From Achromobacter spanius (GTDB lineage: Bacteria; Pseudomonadota; Gammaproteobacteria; Burkholderiales; Burkholderiaceae_B), in assembly GCF_002812705.1 (NCBI RefSeq), contig NZ_CP025030.1, positions 1,674,001 through 1,738,000 of the forward strand: 64,000 bases of DNA. The letters are read 5' to 3'. Shown here piece by piece: positions 54,525-63,530 of the stretch. A model generated the notes under the pieces. That model did no database searches. It had not been told where the DNA came from and saw only the letters and a program-made list of their open reading frames with translations. Each line of letters starts with the position of its first letter. The stretch's first letter is position 1. The translations under genes and the position numbers were made by a program.

Positions 54525-55244
54525 CTACTGCGGATCCGGGTATGTGCGGGCGCCGAAGATCGCCGTGCCGATACGCACTTCGGTCGAGCCTTCCTCAATA
54601 GCCAGTTCAAAGTCGCCGCTCATGCCCATCGACAAGCGCTCCAGCGAGACGCCGTCGATGTTCTCGGCACGCAGGCTGTCGCGCAGCTCGCGCAGGGCGC
54701 GAAAGCAGGCCCGTACGGGTTCTGGGTCGGACGAGTTCACCGCCAGCGTCATCAGGCCTTGCACGCGCAGGGTGGGAAACTCCGCCGCAATGCGGCGCAG
54801 GAACGCGGATACCTCTTCGGGCGCCATGCCGAACTTGCTGGGCTCGGTCGACGTCTTCACCTGGACCAGCACGTCCAGGGTCCGGCCCTCATTGAGCAGG
54901 CGGCGGTGCAGGGCCTCGGCCAGATCGGTGCGGTCCAGCGACTGCACTTCAGTGGCGTCGCGCGCGGCGTCCTTGGCCTTGTTGGTCTGCAAATGCCCGA
55001 TCAGCACCCATTGCAGGCCTTGCCCGGCCAACGCGGCCGCCTTCTGCCGGATTTCCTGGGTCTTGTTTTCGCCGAAACGGGTCAGGCCCAGCGCCATGGC
55101 TTCGCGGATTGCGTCCACCTCGAAGGTCTTGCTGACGGGCAGCAGCACCACGCTGTCCGGGCTGCGCCCGGCGCGCGCGCAGGCGTCGGCAATGCGTTGG
55201 CGGATGTGGGCGATGCGCCCGGCCATGGTGTCTACGACGGTCAT
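54525..55244 (-). CDS. PLP homeostasis protein YggS/PLPBP
   Basis: A 239-residue fold-type III PLP-binding protein without known catalytic activity, involved in pyridoxal phosphate balance. The PLP lysine is in LLPVSKTF (about K39). RFGENKTQEI, IGHLQTNKAKD and the C-terminal LSMGMSGDFELAIEEGSTEVRIGTAIFGAR are family hallmarks. It is divergent from the aminotransferase gene at 55445. Confidence 0.94.
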   Translation of the reverse strand: MTVVDTMAGRIAHIRQRIADACARAGRSPDSVVLLPVSKTFEVDAIREAMALGLTRFGENKTQEIRQKAAALAGQGLQWVLIGHLQTNKAKDAARDATEVQSLDRTDLAEALHRRLLNEGRTLDVLVQVKTSTEPSKFGMAPEEVSAFLRRIAAEFPTLRVQGLMTLAVNSSDPEPVRACFRALRELRDSLRAENIDGVSLERLSMGMSGDFELAIEEGSTEVRIGTAIFGARTYPDPQ

Positions 55245-55444
55245 GCAGCTCTCTTGCAGGAACAGGATGTCCCATAGTGTAGGACTGTGCGGGACGGTTT
55301 CGCCACACCGCGTGCGACCGTCGTTGACCCTGCGTAATCCGCAGGCTTAGAATTTGCAGAGATTTGTTTATATTTCAATGTTCTATGCCCTCCGGCGCCG
55401 CCCCAGCAGGCGACACGGTTCTTCCCCTTCCCAGTCTCCCCGCC

Positions 55445-56686
55445 ATGTCCAGCGCAGCGCCTGAATACGCCTTTGCCACGCCGTTCCTGAATCCCCCCGC
55501 ATCCCCCATCCGATCGCTCATGCCGTATGCCTTGCGGCCGGGCACGATTTCGCTGGCGGGCGGCTACCCCGCGCAAGAACTGTTCGACGTCGAGGGCCTG
55601 TCGATCGCATCCACCCAGGTGATGTCGCGCCTGGGCGCGTGCCTGCAGTATTCCAATATTGACGGCCAGGCCAGCCTGCGCAACGAATTGGCCCGCTTGA
55701 CGACCGCGCGCGGCCTGCAGTGCAACGCCGACACCGAACTTGTCGTGACGGGCGGCTCGCAGCAGGCCCTGGCGCTGCTGACCCGCGTGATGCTGCAACC
55801 CGGCGACCACGCCATCATTGAATCGCCCGCGTTCCCCAATTCCGTGCAGGCCTTGCGCTACACCGGCGCCACGGTGCATACGGTTGCCTCGGGCCCGGAT
55901 GGCATCGACGTGGATGCGCTGGATGAGCTGGCCGCGCGCGTCAAACCCAAGATGGTCTGTGTGGTGGCGTCGTTCTCGAACCCTTGCGGCGCAACGATCT
56001 CGCGCCAGCGCCGCCTGCGCTTGCTGGAACTGGCCGTCAAGCACCGCTTCCTGATCGTCGAAGACGACCCCTACAGCGAACTGCGTTTTGCCGGCGAAGC
56101 GGTGCCGCCCATCGCGGCCTTGGCCGAGGGCGAAGCCCGCCACTGGGCCGTGTACCTGGCCAGCATGTCCAAGACCATGGCGCCAGCGCTGCGTATCGGC
56201 TGGCTGATTGCCCCGGCCGAAATTCGCCGCCGCTGCGTCAGCGCGAAGGCGGCCGACGACATGGCGTCATCCGCATGGATCCAGGAAGTGGTGGCGCAGT
56301 ACCTGGCCAATGGCCGCTACGACGAACACGTGCCGCGCATACGCGCCGCCTATGGCTTGCGCTGCGACGCCATGGCCGAGGCCTTGGCCCGCGAGCTGGA
56401 CGGCCGTGTCAGCTTCAGCAAGCCCGAAGGCGGCATGTTCTTCTGGGCGCGCTTGACGGGTGACGTGGACGCGACCCGCCTGTTGCCCTACGCCATCGAG
56501 CACGAAGTGGTCTATGTGCCGGGCAAGGCGTTCTATGCCAACGCCGAACAGGCCGACCTGTTCGCCATGCGCATGTCGTTCGCCACCATGAACGAAAGCC
56601 AGATCGCCCAGGGCATGGTGCGCCTGGGCCGCGCGCTGGATGCCTGCCAAGCCAACGAGCCTGTGTCGATTTCGCTGGCGGCGTGA
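55445..56686 (+). CDS. PLP-dependent aminotransferase, 2-aminoadipate/MocR-domain type
   Basis: A 413-residue fold-type I aminotransferase resembling the catalytic half of MocR proteins but without the GntR HTH. It begins FATPFLNPPASPIRSLMPYALRPGTISLAGGYPAQELF. The PLP lysine is in YLASMSKTMAPALRIGW; IVEDDPYSELRF and FSNPCGATISRQRRL are conserved. The ATG at 55445 is chosen; an in-frame TTG at 55364 adds a Pro-rich lead of no known function. The substrate may be 2-aminoadipate, an aromatic or a branched amino acid. Confidence 0.85.
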   Translation: MSSAAPEYAFATPFLNPPASPIRSLMPYALRPGTISLAGGYPAQELFDVEGLSIASTQVMSRLGACLQYSNIDGQASLRNELARLTTARGLQCNADTELVVTGGSQQALALLTRVMLQPGDHAIIESPAFPNSVQALRYTGATVHTVASGPDGIDVDALDELAARVKPKMVCVVASFSNPCGATISRQRRLRLLELAVKHRFLIVEDDPYSELRFAGEAVPPIAALAEGEARHWAVYLASMSKTMAPALRIGWLIAPAEIRRRCVSAKAADDMASSAWIQEVVAQYLANGRYDEHVPRIRAAYGLRCDAMAEALARELDGRVSFSKPEGGMFFWARLTGDVDATRLLPYAIEHEVVYVPGKAFYANAEQADLFAMRMSFATMNESQIAQGMVRLGRALDACQANEPVSISLAA

Positions 56687-56836
56687 CGGCATAACCGCAT
56701 CGCTGCAAAGCGGCGCTCGCTTGCGGGCCGCCGCGCACATACCTTAATAAGCGCTTGTTATTTGGCGCGGGCGCTTCATGTCTATAAGCTTCTTGCCTCG
56801 GCGCGTCCCCGCGCCCGGTAACACAGGAACCAGGTC

Positions 56837-57853
56837 ATGAACATTGCAAAAGGGTTGGTGGGCGCGGCGCTCTTGATGGCGGCGGCGCAAGGTGCGCAGG
56901 CGGCAACGTTGGACGTCGTGCGCGAGCGCGGCGCCGTGGCCTGCGGCACCACCACGGGCTTTGCCGGCTTTTCGGCGCCCGATGCGCAAGGCAAATGGCA
57001 GGGGCTGGACGTAGACGTTTGCCGCGCCATTGCCGCGGCGGTCTTCGGCGACGCCAACAAGATCAAAATCGTGCCCTTGAATTCGCAGCAGCGTTTCACC
57101 GCGCTGCAATCGGGCGAAGTGGACGTGCTGACGCGCAACACCACCGTGACGCAGCAGCGCGATACCGCGTTGGGTATCATCCACGCCGGCATCAACTTCT
57201 ACGACGGCCAGGGCTTTCTGGTGCCTAAGTCGCTGGGCGTGAAAAGCGCCAAGGAAATCAGCGGCGCCACCATCTGCCTGCAAACGGGCACGTCCAACGA
57301 AAACACGCTGGCCGACTGGGCGCGCGCCAACAACGTGACGTACAAGCCGGTGGTGATCGAAACGTTCAACGAGGTGGTCAACGCCTTTGCCACGGGCCGT
57401 TGCGATGTGTTCTCGACCGATGCGTCGGGCCTGGCCTCGATCCGTATTTCCAAGCTGCAAAATCCCGACGATTACCTGGTGCTGCCCGAGATCATCTCGA
57501 AAGAGCCGCTGGGCCCCTTCGTGCGCCAGGGCGACGATAAGTGGCTGAACATCGTGCGCTGGTCTCTGTCGGCCATGATCGAAGCCGAGGAATACGGCGT
57601 GACGTCCAAGAACGTGGACGAGCAGGCCAAAAGCGCCAACCCCAACATCAAGCGCATTCTGGGTGTGACGCCGGGCAGCGGCGCCAATCTGGGTCTGGAC
57701 GAAAAGTGGGCCTACAACATCGTCAAGCAAGTGGGCAATTACGGCGAAAGCTTTGAGCGCAATGTGGGCGAAGGCAGCCCGTTGAAGATCAAGCGTGGCC
57801 TGAATGCGCAGTGGACGCAGGGCGGTTTGATGTACGCGCTGCCGATCCGTTGA
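56837..57853 (+). CDS. Amino-acid ABC transporter substrate-binding protein (AapJ/BztA type)
   Basis: A 338-residue periplasmic receptor. A signal peptide (1-22, ending AQA) is followed by the SBP family 3 start LDVVRERGAVACGTTTGFAGFS and LDVDVCRAIAAAVFGD. RFTALQSGEVDVLTRNTTVT and the C-terminal PNIKRILGVTPGSGANLGLDEKW are typical of AapJ/BztA, a general L-amino-acid receptor. No permease or ATPase genes follow, so it is an orphan here. The aminotransferase upstream may be functionally linked. Confidence 0.9.
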   Translation: MNIAKGLVGAALLMAAAQGAQAATLDVVRERGAVACGTTTGFAGFSAPDAQGKWQGLDVDVCRAIAAAVFGDANKIKIVPLNSQQRFTALQSGEVDVLTRNTTVTQQRDTALGIIHAGINFYDGQGFLVPKSLGVKSAKEISGATICLQTGTSNENTLADWARANNVTYKPVVIETFNEVVNAFATGRCDVFSTDASGLASIRISKLQNPDDYLVLPEIISKEPLGPFVRQGDDKWLNIVRWSLSAMIEAEEYGVTSKNVDEQAKSANPNIKRILGVTPGSGANLGLDEKWAYNIVKQVGNYGESFERNVGEGSPLKIKRGLNAQWTQGGLMYALPIR

Positions 57854-57862
57854 TCGTCCGAT

Positions 57863-57885
57863 GGCGCTGTGGCTAGCGCAGCGCC
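57863..57885. terminator. Hairpin between SBP gene and PH-like gene
   Basis: GGCGCTG (57863-57869) and CAGCGCC (57879-57885) form a 7-bp stem with a 9-base loop between convergent genes. No T tract follows. Confidence 0.4.
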
Positions 57886-57890
57886 GTCAT

Positions 57891-58364
57891 TCACCCCTGC
57901 CGGTACAACTGCGCTATTTTCACGAAAGCCACGCGCAGTTCCCGGGTGCCGCCCTGGAGGATCACGGGCCGGCCCCGGTGCGTGAAGATCACCAGCCGTT
58001 TTGAAAACAGCATCGGTACGAAGCGGGCGTAGCGCACGTCTTCCCACGCGACTTCCCGGCGGGTGAACCACGACTGGCGCAGCCCGCGCTCGTCGATCGT
58101 GGTGATCGACACCTGCATGTGCCAGGACACGAACAGCAGCCCCACAAAGCACAGCACCACCACGACGGCCAGCAGGGTGTCGAAGGGCTGCGCGGGGGCG
58201 CGGATGGCGGTGGTGACCACCTGCACGCCCAGCACGGCCAGGATGACCCAGGCCAAAATCCTTACCCAATCCGGCCACGCCTGCCCTGACAAGGGCAACG
58301 GCCCGATCTCGCGCAGCAATGCCGCGCGGTCTTCCAAAGACGGGGCAGGGGCGGGCTGGTTCAT
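57891..58364 (-). CDS. Small membrane protein with PH-like C-terminal domain
   Basis: A 157-residue protein with two TM segments (about 33-52, WVRILAWVILAVLGVQVV; 62-82, LLAVVVVLCFVGLLFVSW) and a C-terminal segment (HMQVSITTIDERGLRQSWFTRREVAWEDVRYARFVPMLFSKRLVIFTHRGRPVIL) that looks like a bacterial PH domain. Function is unknown. The start at 58364 overlaps the HMG-CoA lyase stop by ATGA, so it is translationally coupled. Confidence 0.65.
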   Translation of the reverse strand: MNQPAPAPSLEDRAALLREIGPLPLSGQAWPDWVRILAWVILAVLGVQVVTTAIRAPAQPFDTLLAVVVVLCFVGLLFVSWHMQVSITTIDERGLRQSWFTRREVAWEDVRYARFVPMLFSKRLVIFTHRGRPVILQGGTRELRVAFVKIAQLYRQG

Positions 58365-59269
58365 GCGGCCCGTTTGGCCGCGATGGCATTGCCCGCGCGG
58401 CTGGAACCCTTGCGGTTCAGGTGGGCCGACATCCATTGGCCGATATCGACCACGGCGTCGAAGTCCACGCCCGTGTCGATGTCCAGGCCGCGCAGCATGT
58501 ACAGCACGTCTTCGGTGGCGACGTTGCCGGTGGCGCCCTTGGCGTAGGGGCAGCCGCCCAGGCCGGCGACCGACGTATGGAAGATGGAAATGTCGGTTTC
58601 CAGCGCCGCCAGAATGTTGGCCAGCGCCTGGCCGTAGGTGTCGTGGAAGTGGCCGGACACGCGCGCCGGGTCAACCACGCGGGTGACTGCCGCCATCACG
58701 TCGCGCACGCGCTGCGGTGTACCCACGCCGATAGTGTCGGCCACGTCGATCTCATCGACCTGCATGGCCAGGTAGCGCTGCGCCACGTCCACCACGGCCT
58801 CGACCGGAACCTCGCCCTGGTATGGACAGCCCAGCGCGCAACTGATGCTGCCGCGCACGCGGATGCCGGCTTCGCGTGCGGCTTGCACCACGGGTTCAAA
58901 GCGGGCGATGGATTCGGCGATGGAGCAGTTGATGTTCTTTTGCGAGAACGCTTCGCTGGCGGCGCCGAAGATGACGATTTCGTCCGCGCCAGCGGCCAGC
59001 GCGCCTTCAAAGCCCTTCATGTTGGGCGTCAGCACCGAATAGATGGTGCCCGGGCGGCGCTCGATGCGCGCCATGACGTCGGCGCCGTCGGCCATCTGCG
59101 GCACCCACTTGGGTGACACGAACGACGCGGCTTCCACATTGGGGAAGCCCGCGGCCGACAGGCGGTTGATCAGCTCGACCTTGATCTCGGTCGGCACGAA
59201 TTCCTTTTCATTCTGCAGACCGTCGCGGGGCGACACTTCGACGATCTTCACGCGGGAGGGCAAAGCCAT
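58361..59269 (-). CDS. Hydroxymethylglutaryl-CoA lyase
   Basis: A 302-residue TIM-barrel lyase that splits HMG-CoA into acetyl-CoA and acetoacetate in leucine catabolism. The metal/catalytic blocks are VEVSPRDGLQNEK, GHFHDTYGQALAN and the Cys loop GLGGCPYAKGATGNVATED. The length is normal. Other leucine-degradation genes (liu) are not in the window. The minus-strand partner downstream is the PH-like membrane protein. Confidence 0.93.
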   Translation of the reverse strand: MALPSRVKIVEVSPRDGLQNEKEFVPTEIKVELINRLSAAGFPNVEAASFVSPKWVPQMADGADVMARIERRPGTIYSVLTPNMKGFEGALAAGADEIVIFGAASEAFSQKNINCSIAESIARFEPVVQAAREAGIRVRGSISCALGCPYQGEVPVEAVVDVAQRYLAMQVDEIDVADTIGVGTPQRVRDVMAAVTRVVDPARVSGHFHDTYGQALANILAALETDISIFHTSVAGLGGCPYAKGATGNVATEDVLYMLRGLDIDTGVDFDAVVDIGQWMSAHLNRKGSSRAGNAIAAKRAA

Positions 59270-59420
59270 GTCTCTTCCTGGTTCGATTTGGGTGACGCGG
59301 CGCGCAAGGCTGCGGCGCCATCGTCAATATTAGCGCCATCGGAACGCGCGCTGCCCAAGCGGGTGATGTGTCTATGAGCCGCGCGCAAGGTACGTGGGTT
59401 GAGAGCCCGCGCACCGGCTC

Positions 59421-60533
59421 CTAGGTCAGCCGCTGGTACCGCCCATCATCCAGACGGGCGATGCGGCCCTGCAATTCCAGTTCCACCAGTTGCGCTTGCA
59501 GATCGCCAACGGCCAGCCCCGAGCGGACCTGGATGGCGTCCAGGTGCAGCGGATCAAAGCCCAGCGCCTCCAGCACGGGGTGGCTGGGCAATGCGGGGGC
59601 GGGCGGGGCCGCACGGCGTGCGGTGGGCGTGGGGCCGCCGCCAAGTTCGTCGGTGATGTCAGCCGCCGTTTCCACCAGCTTGGCGCCTTGGCGGATCAGG
59701 GCATGGCAGCCGCGCGACAAGGGCGAATGGATGGAACCGGGAATGGCGAAGACCTCGCGCCCGCTTTCGCCGGCCAGCCGCGCGGTGATGAGAGACCCGC
59801 TTTGCTTGGCGGCTTCCACCACCAGCACGCCGCGCGCCAGGCCCGCCACGATGCGGTTGCGCTTGGGAAAGTGCGGCGGCAGGGCGCCCGTGCCCAAGGG
59901 GAATTCAGACACCAGCGCGCCATGCGCCGCGATGCGGTGCGCCAGATCACGGTGACGCGCGGGGTAGATGCGGTCAATCCCGGTGCCCATGACGGCGACG
60001 GTGCCCGCGCCAGCTGCCCCCGCGTCCAGCGCCCCTTCGTGCGCCGCGGCGTCGATGCCCAGCGCCAGGCCGCTGACCACGCGCCAGCCATGTCCGGCCA
60101 GATGGCGGGCGAACGCGCGCGCGATCTCCTGGCCGCCCGGCGTGGCGTTGCGTGCACCCACGACGGCAAGCGACGGTCCTTGCAGGAAGTCCGGGTTCCC
60201 CACCACATACAGCAGGATGGGTGGGTCGGCGATGGTCAAGAGGTTCTGTGGATAAGCAGGGTCGGCCAGCGTCAGGATGTAGCGGTCAGGGCCTTGCACC
60301 CATTGCAGCGCGCCTTCCACCAGGGCCGCCATGTCGGCCGGCATGGGCGCGGCCAGTTGGCGCGCCAGCGCGTCGGGCAAGTGGCGGGTCAGGGCGGTGG
60401 CGCGCTGCGCGTAAATCTGCTCGGGCAGGCCCAGCGCGCTCAGCAGCGTACAGGCGGTGGCGGAACCCACATTGGGCTCCAGGGACAGCCGCAACCAGGC
60501 GGACAGTTCGTCAACAGTATGCGTAAGCGGCAT
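59421..60533 (-). CDS. dprA: DNA-processing protein DprA
   Basis: A 370-residue DprA/Smf protein that binds single-stranded DNA and loads RecA during natural transformation. It has a SAM-like N-terminus, the Rossmann core with LAVVGARNATPGGQEIARAFARHLAGHGW, SGLALGIDAAAHEGAL, GTGIDRIYPARHRDLAHRIAAHGALVSEFP and FPKRNRIVAGLA, and a C-terminal winged helix (about 310-370, LEALGFDPLHLDAIQVRSGLAVGDLQAQLVELELQG). The ATG at 60533 is used; a longer reading would translate a tandem repeat (60553-60591). Confidence 0.93.
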   Translation of the reverse strand: MPLTHTVDELSAWLRLSLEPNVGSATACTLLSALGLPEQIYAQRATALTRHLPDALARQLAAPMPADMAALVEGALQWVQGPDRYILTLADPAYPQNLLTIADPPILLYVVGNPDFLQGPSLAVVGARNATPGGQEIARAFARHLAGHGWRVVSGLALGIDAAAHEGALDAGAAGAGTVAVMGTGIDRIYPARHRDLAHRIAAHGALVSEFPLGTGALPPHFPKRNRIVAGLARGVLVVEAAKQSGSLITARLAGESGREVFAIPGSIHSPLSRGCHALIRQGAKLVETAADITDELGGGPTPTARRAAPPAPALPSHPVLEALGFDPLHLDAIQVRSGLAVGDLQAQLVELELQGRIARLDDGRYQRLT

Positions 60534-60844
60534 GAGGCGGGCAGGAAGGTGGAACCAGGGTGGGTAACCAGGGCGGGCAACCAGGGTGGGCAAGTGTCGC
60601 ATGCAAGGCGCGATGCGCGTCGGCGGGGCAGGGATGAAAGCGTCCAGGCAGGGGCCATGTGATGCAACGGTGGTGGGTCTGGCCAGGATCCTGGATCGCC
60701 GTTGAAAAGGGGGCGGACCCGCCTCATCAACAAGCGGGGACGCAGCAATTCCGCAATGCCGGACTTAGCCGAAAACTATTAGAAATCAAGACTCTAATGA
60801 ATTAAACTCTTGCCTAAGTATCAATTATTGGCGATCCCCTTTCA
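60534..60844. other. Divergent gap dprA / def
   Basis: A 311-bp interval. Next to dprA it carries three 13-bp tandem repeats. The half next to def is AT-rich, with a TTAGA/TCTAA dyad (about 60779-60797) and a possible promoter, TTAGAA (60779-60784) and TAAACT (60803-60808), 18 bases apart. Confidence 0.5.
60553..60591. repeat. Three 13-bp tandem repeats upstream of dprA
   Basis: Three direct units AACCAGGGYGGGY lie at 60553-60565, 60566-60578 and 60579-60591, starting 20 bp upstream of the dprA start codon. They differ only at pyrimidine positions. Confidence 0.8.
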
Positions 60845-61357
60845 ATGGCTTTACTTCCTATCCTTCGCTATCCGGACCCGCGCTTGCACAAAAAGGCCAA
60901 GCCGGTAGCCGAAGTCGACGACCGCATTCGTCAACTGGTGCGCGACATGGCCGAAACCATGTACGACGCGCCGGGTGTCGGCCTGGCCGCAACCCAGGTC
61001 GACGTGCATGAGCGCGTGGTCGTGATCGACGTGTCCGAGGACAGCAATGAACTGCTCACGCTGATCAACCCCGAGATCACGTGGCGCAGCGATGACCACA
61101 AGATCTACGAAGAAGGCTGTCTGTCCGTGCCGGGCGTCTACGACGAGGTCGAACGCGCCTCGCGTATCCGTTGCAAGGCGCTGGACATCGACGGCAAACC
61201 CTTCGAGTTCGACGCCGACGGCCTGCTGGCCGTGTGCGTGCAGCACGAGCTGGACCACCTGGAAGGCAAGGTCTTCGTTGAATACCTGTCCAACCTCAAG
61301 CAGAACCGCATCAAGACCAAGCTGAAGAAGGCCGAGCGCGAAGCGCTGCGCGACTGA
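60845..61357 (+). CDS. def: Peptide deformylase
   Basis: A 170-residue metallo-hydrolase that removes the N-formyl group from nascent proteins. All three motifs are intact: GVGLAATQ (44-51), EGCLS (90-94, metal ligand C92) and HELDH (134-138). The C-terminal tail is Lys-rich. It lies 33 bp before fmt, the classical def-fmt pair, and is divergent from dprA (the smf-def-fmt neighbourhood is widely conserved). Confidence 0.97.
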   Translation: MALLPILRYPDPRLHKKAKPVAEVDDRIRQLVRDMAETMYDAPGVGLAATQVDVHERVVVIDVSEDSNELLTLINPEITWRSDDHKIYEEGCLSVPGVYDEVERASRIRCKALDIDGKPFEFDADGLLAVCVQHELDHLEGKVFVEYLSNLKQNRIKTKLKKAEREALRD

Positions 61358-61390
61358 TTCCCGTTTTCCACTCTTTGGTCTGACATCCCC

Positions 61391-62332
61391 ATGCGCCTAG
61401 TTTTTGCCGGCACGCCGGAATTCGCCCGTATCGCTTTCGACGCCTTGCGGGCCGCGGGTCACGAGATTGCCCTGGTGATGACCCAACCCGATCGTCCCGC
61501 CGGGCGTGGCCTGAAGCTGACGCCCAGCCCGGTCAAGCAGGCCGCGCTGGACGCCGGCATCCCCGTCGCCCAGCCGCGCAGCCTGCGCCTGGATGGCCGT
61601 TATCCCGACGAGGCCGCCGAGGCGCGCGCGCTGCTGGAGCAGGTGGCGCCCGACGTGATGGTGGTGGCCGCCTATGGCCTGATCCTGCCGCAATGGGTGC
61701 TGGACCTGCCGCGCCTGGGTTGCCTGAACATCCACGCCAGCCTGCTGCCGCGCTGGCGCGGCGCGGCGCCGATCCAGCGCGCCATTGAAGCAGGCGACAC
61801 ACAAACGGGCGTGACCATCATGCAGATGGATCAGGGCCTGGATACCGGCGACATGCTGCTTGAGCGCGTGGTGCCCATTTCCGCCGATACCAACGCCGCG
61901 CAATTGCACGACGCCTTAGCGCTGGCAGGGGGCGAAGCCATTGTGGATGCGCTGAACGCCTTGGCTCAAGACGGCCTGACCCCGCGCAAGCAACCCGAAG
62001 CCGGCGTGACCTACGCCGCCAAGCTGGACAAGGCCGAAGCCGCGCTGGACTGCACCCAGCCCGCCGAATTGCTGGCGCGCCGCGTGCGCGCCTTCAACCC
62101 CGTGCCCGGCGCCAGCATCCGCCTGGCCGGCCTGCCCGACCCGGTCAAGGTGTGGCGCGCGCAGGCGCTGGACATGGCCGTGACGGCTGAGCCCGGCAGC
62201 GTGTTGCGCGCTGACGCGAACGGTATCGACATCGCCACCGGCGCGGGCGTGCTGCGCTTGCTGGAATTGCAGAAGGCGGGCGGCAAGCGCCAGCCGGTGG
62301 ATGTGTTCATGCGCGGCTGGCCACCGGCCTGA
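61391..62332 (+). CDS. fmt: Methionyl-tRNA formyltransferase
   Basis: A 313-residue enzyme that formylates initiator Met-tRNA using 10-formyl-THF. The catalytic block [18 protein letters not shown] carries N113 and H115; [30 protein letters not shown] and [11 protein letters not shown] are conserved. The C-terminal OB-like domain (about 210-313) binds tRNA (FNPVPGASI). It ends 4 bp from the convergent CYTH gene. Confidence 0.97.
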   Translation: MRLVFAGTPEFARIAFDALRAAGHEIALVMTQPDRPAGRGLKLTPSPVKQAALDAGIPVAQPRSLRLDGRYPDEAAEARALLEQVAPDVMVVAAYGLILPQWVLDLPRLGCLNIHASLLPRWRGAAPIQRAIEAGDTQTGVTIMQMDQGLDTGDMLLERVVPISADTNAAQLHDALALAGGEAIVDALNALAQDGLTPRKQPEAGVTYAAKLDKAEAALDCTQPAELLARRVRAFNPVPGASIRLAGLPDPVKVWRAQALDMAVTAEPGSVLRADANGIDIATGAGVLRLLELQKAGGKRQPVDVFMRGWPPA

Positions 62333-62336
62333 ACCC

Positions 62337-62858
62337 TCAGGGCTGGCGGCTGCCGGCCAGCAAGTCCAGGTAGGCGCCCGCCACCAACTGGGTGGGCGCT
62401 ACCCCCAGCCCCGCCATCAAGGTGCGGGCTTCTTCCATGCCGGCGTCGGTGCTTTCGCCGTCGCGCAGCACCACTTCCAGTTCCAGGAATTCCCCCAGGC
62501 CCTCGACCCGGTCCAGATGGATGCGGGTGCGTCCGGCCATGAATACCACACGGTGTTTTTTCACGCGGCCGATGGCGCCATAGGCCAGCGTCAGGGTCTC
62601 GCGCAGGGTGTCGGGTGATTCCGTGGGGGAGATTGAGTAGAAGCTCTCTTTGGGGCCGGTGTCGTCGGCGCGGCGGTAAAAGATCAGTTCGCCCGTGCCG
62701 TCGGCAAACGCGCGCAGCTTCAGGCGGCCATGGGTGCAGGTGAAGAAGGTGTCGTCTTGTTCCAGGGACGCGGGCTCTTGCCCTGATAGCGCGGCGGCCA
62801 GGGGTTCCAGCGCGGCGATGCTATCGACACGGGCCTTGATTTCGACGTTGCGTGCCAT
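62337..62858 (-). CDS. CYTH-domain protein, class IV adenylate cyclase / ThTPase-like
   Basis: A 173-residue CYTH domain with the signature NVEIKARV near the start and an inward-facing charged tunnel (LKLRAF, ELIFYRRAD, KKHRVVFMAGRTRIHLDRVEGLGEFLELEVVL). These proteins act on triphosphates (adenylate cyclase CyaB, thiamine triphosphatase or tripolyphosphatase). The activity cannot be told from sequence. It stands next to a PPOX gene on the minus strand. Confidence 0.8.
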   Translation of the reverse strand: MARNVEIKARVDSIAALEPLAAALSGQEPASLEQDDTFFTCTHGRLKLRAFADGTGELIFYRRADDTGPKESFYSISPTESPDTLRETLTLAYGAIGRVKKHRVVFMAGRTRIHLDRVEGLGEFLELEVVLRDGESTDAGMEEARTLMAGLGVAPTQLVAGAYLDLLAGSRQP

Positions 62859-62882
62859 GTGTGCGGACCCCCAGGGCCGATA

Positions 62883-63509
62883 TCAGTACAAGGTGCCCGC
62901 AACGCGCGCGGGCAGGTCGCGGTCGTAAGCCACGCCGTCGAAGGTGCCGGCCGTCAGGTCCGACAGGATGCGGCCGGTGCTGGGCAGCGCGCTGCGCGGC
63001 ACTTGCGTGGCCGGGTCCCACAGGCGCGAACGCAGCAGGGCGCGCGAGCATTGGAAGTACACGGTCTGCACATCGATGATCAGCACCGAGCGCGGCAGCT
63101 TGCCGTCCATGGCAAAGCGTTCCAGCAGGGCGGGGTCGACGCTGATGCGCGCCGTGCCGTTCACCCGCAACGTTTCGCCCACGCCCGGCACCAGGAACAG
63201 CAGCGCCACGCGGGGATCGGCCAGCACGTTCAGCAGGCTGTCCATGCGGTTGTTGCCACGGCGGTCAGGCAGCAACAGCGTCTTTTCGTCTTCGACCACC
63301 ACGAAGCCGGCGGGGTCGCCGCGCGGCGATGCATCCAGGCCATCCGGCCCGCAAGTGGCCAGCATCGCGAACGGCGCCGCTTCGATGAAGGCGCGGTAGT
63401 GCGGGTGCACATGGTCCACTTCCTTCTTCAACGAGGCCTCGCCGGGCTCCCCGTACAGCGCCTGCAGCGCATCAGGGTTGGTGACGAGATGAGCGGGGTC
63501 GGTGTGCAT
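62883..63509 (-). CDS. PPOX-class FMN-dependent flavoprotein (MSMEG_1061 type)
   Basis: A 208-residue pyridoxamine-5'-phosphate-oxidase-fold protein. Blocks are ATCGPDGLDASPRGDPAGFVVVEDEKTLLLPDRRGNNRMDSLLNVLADPRVALLFLVPGVGETLRVNGTARI and PRSVLIIDVQTVYFQCSRALLRSRLW, typical of the MSMEG_1061 subgroup. It probably uses FMN to oxidise or reduce a small molecule that is not known. It lies 21 bp after the HAD gene, suggesting cotranscription. Confidence 0.82.
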   Translation of the reverse strand: MHTDPAHLVTNPDALQALYGEPGEASLKKEVDHVHPHYRAFIEAAPFAMLATCGPDGLDASPRGDPAGFVVVEDEKTLLLPDRRGNNRMDSLLNVLADPRVALLFLVPGVGETLRVNGTARISVDPALLERFAMDGKLPRSVLIIDVQTVYFQCSRALLRSRLWDPATQVPRSALPSTGRILSDLTAGTFDGVAYDRDLPARVAGTLY

Positions 63510-63530
63510 GGCGGGTTCCGGTGGGCGGGG

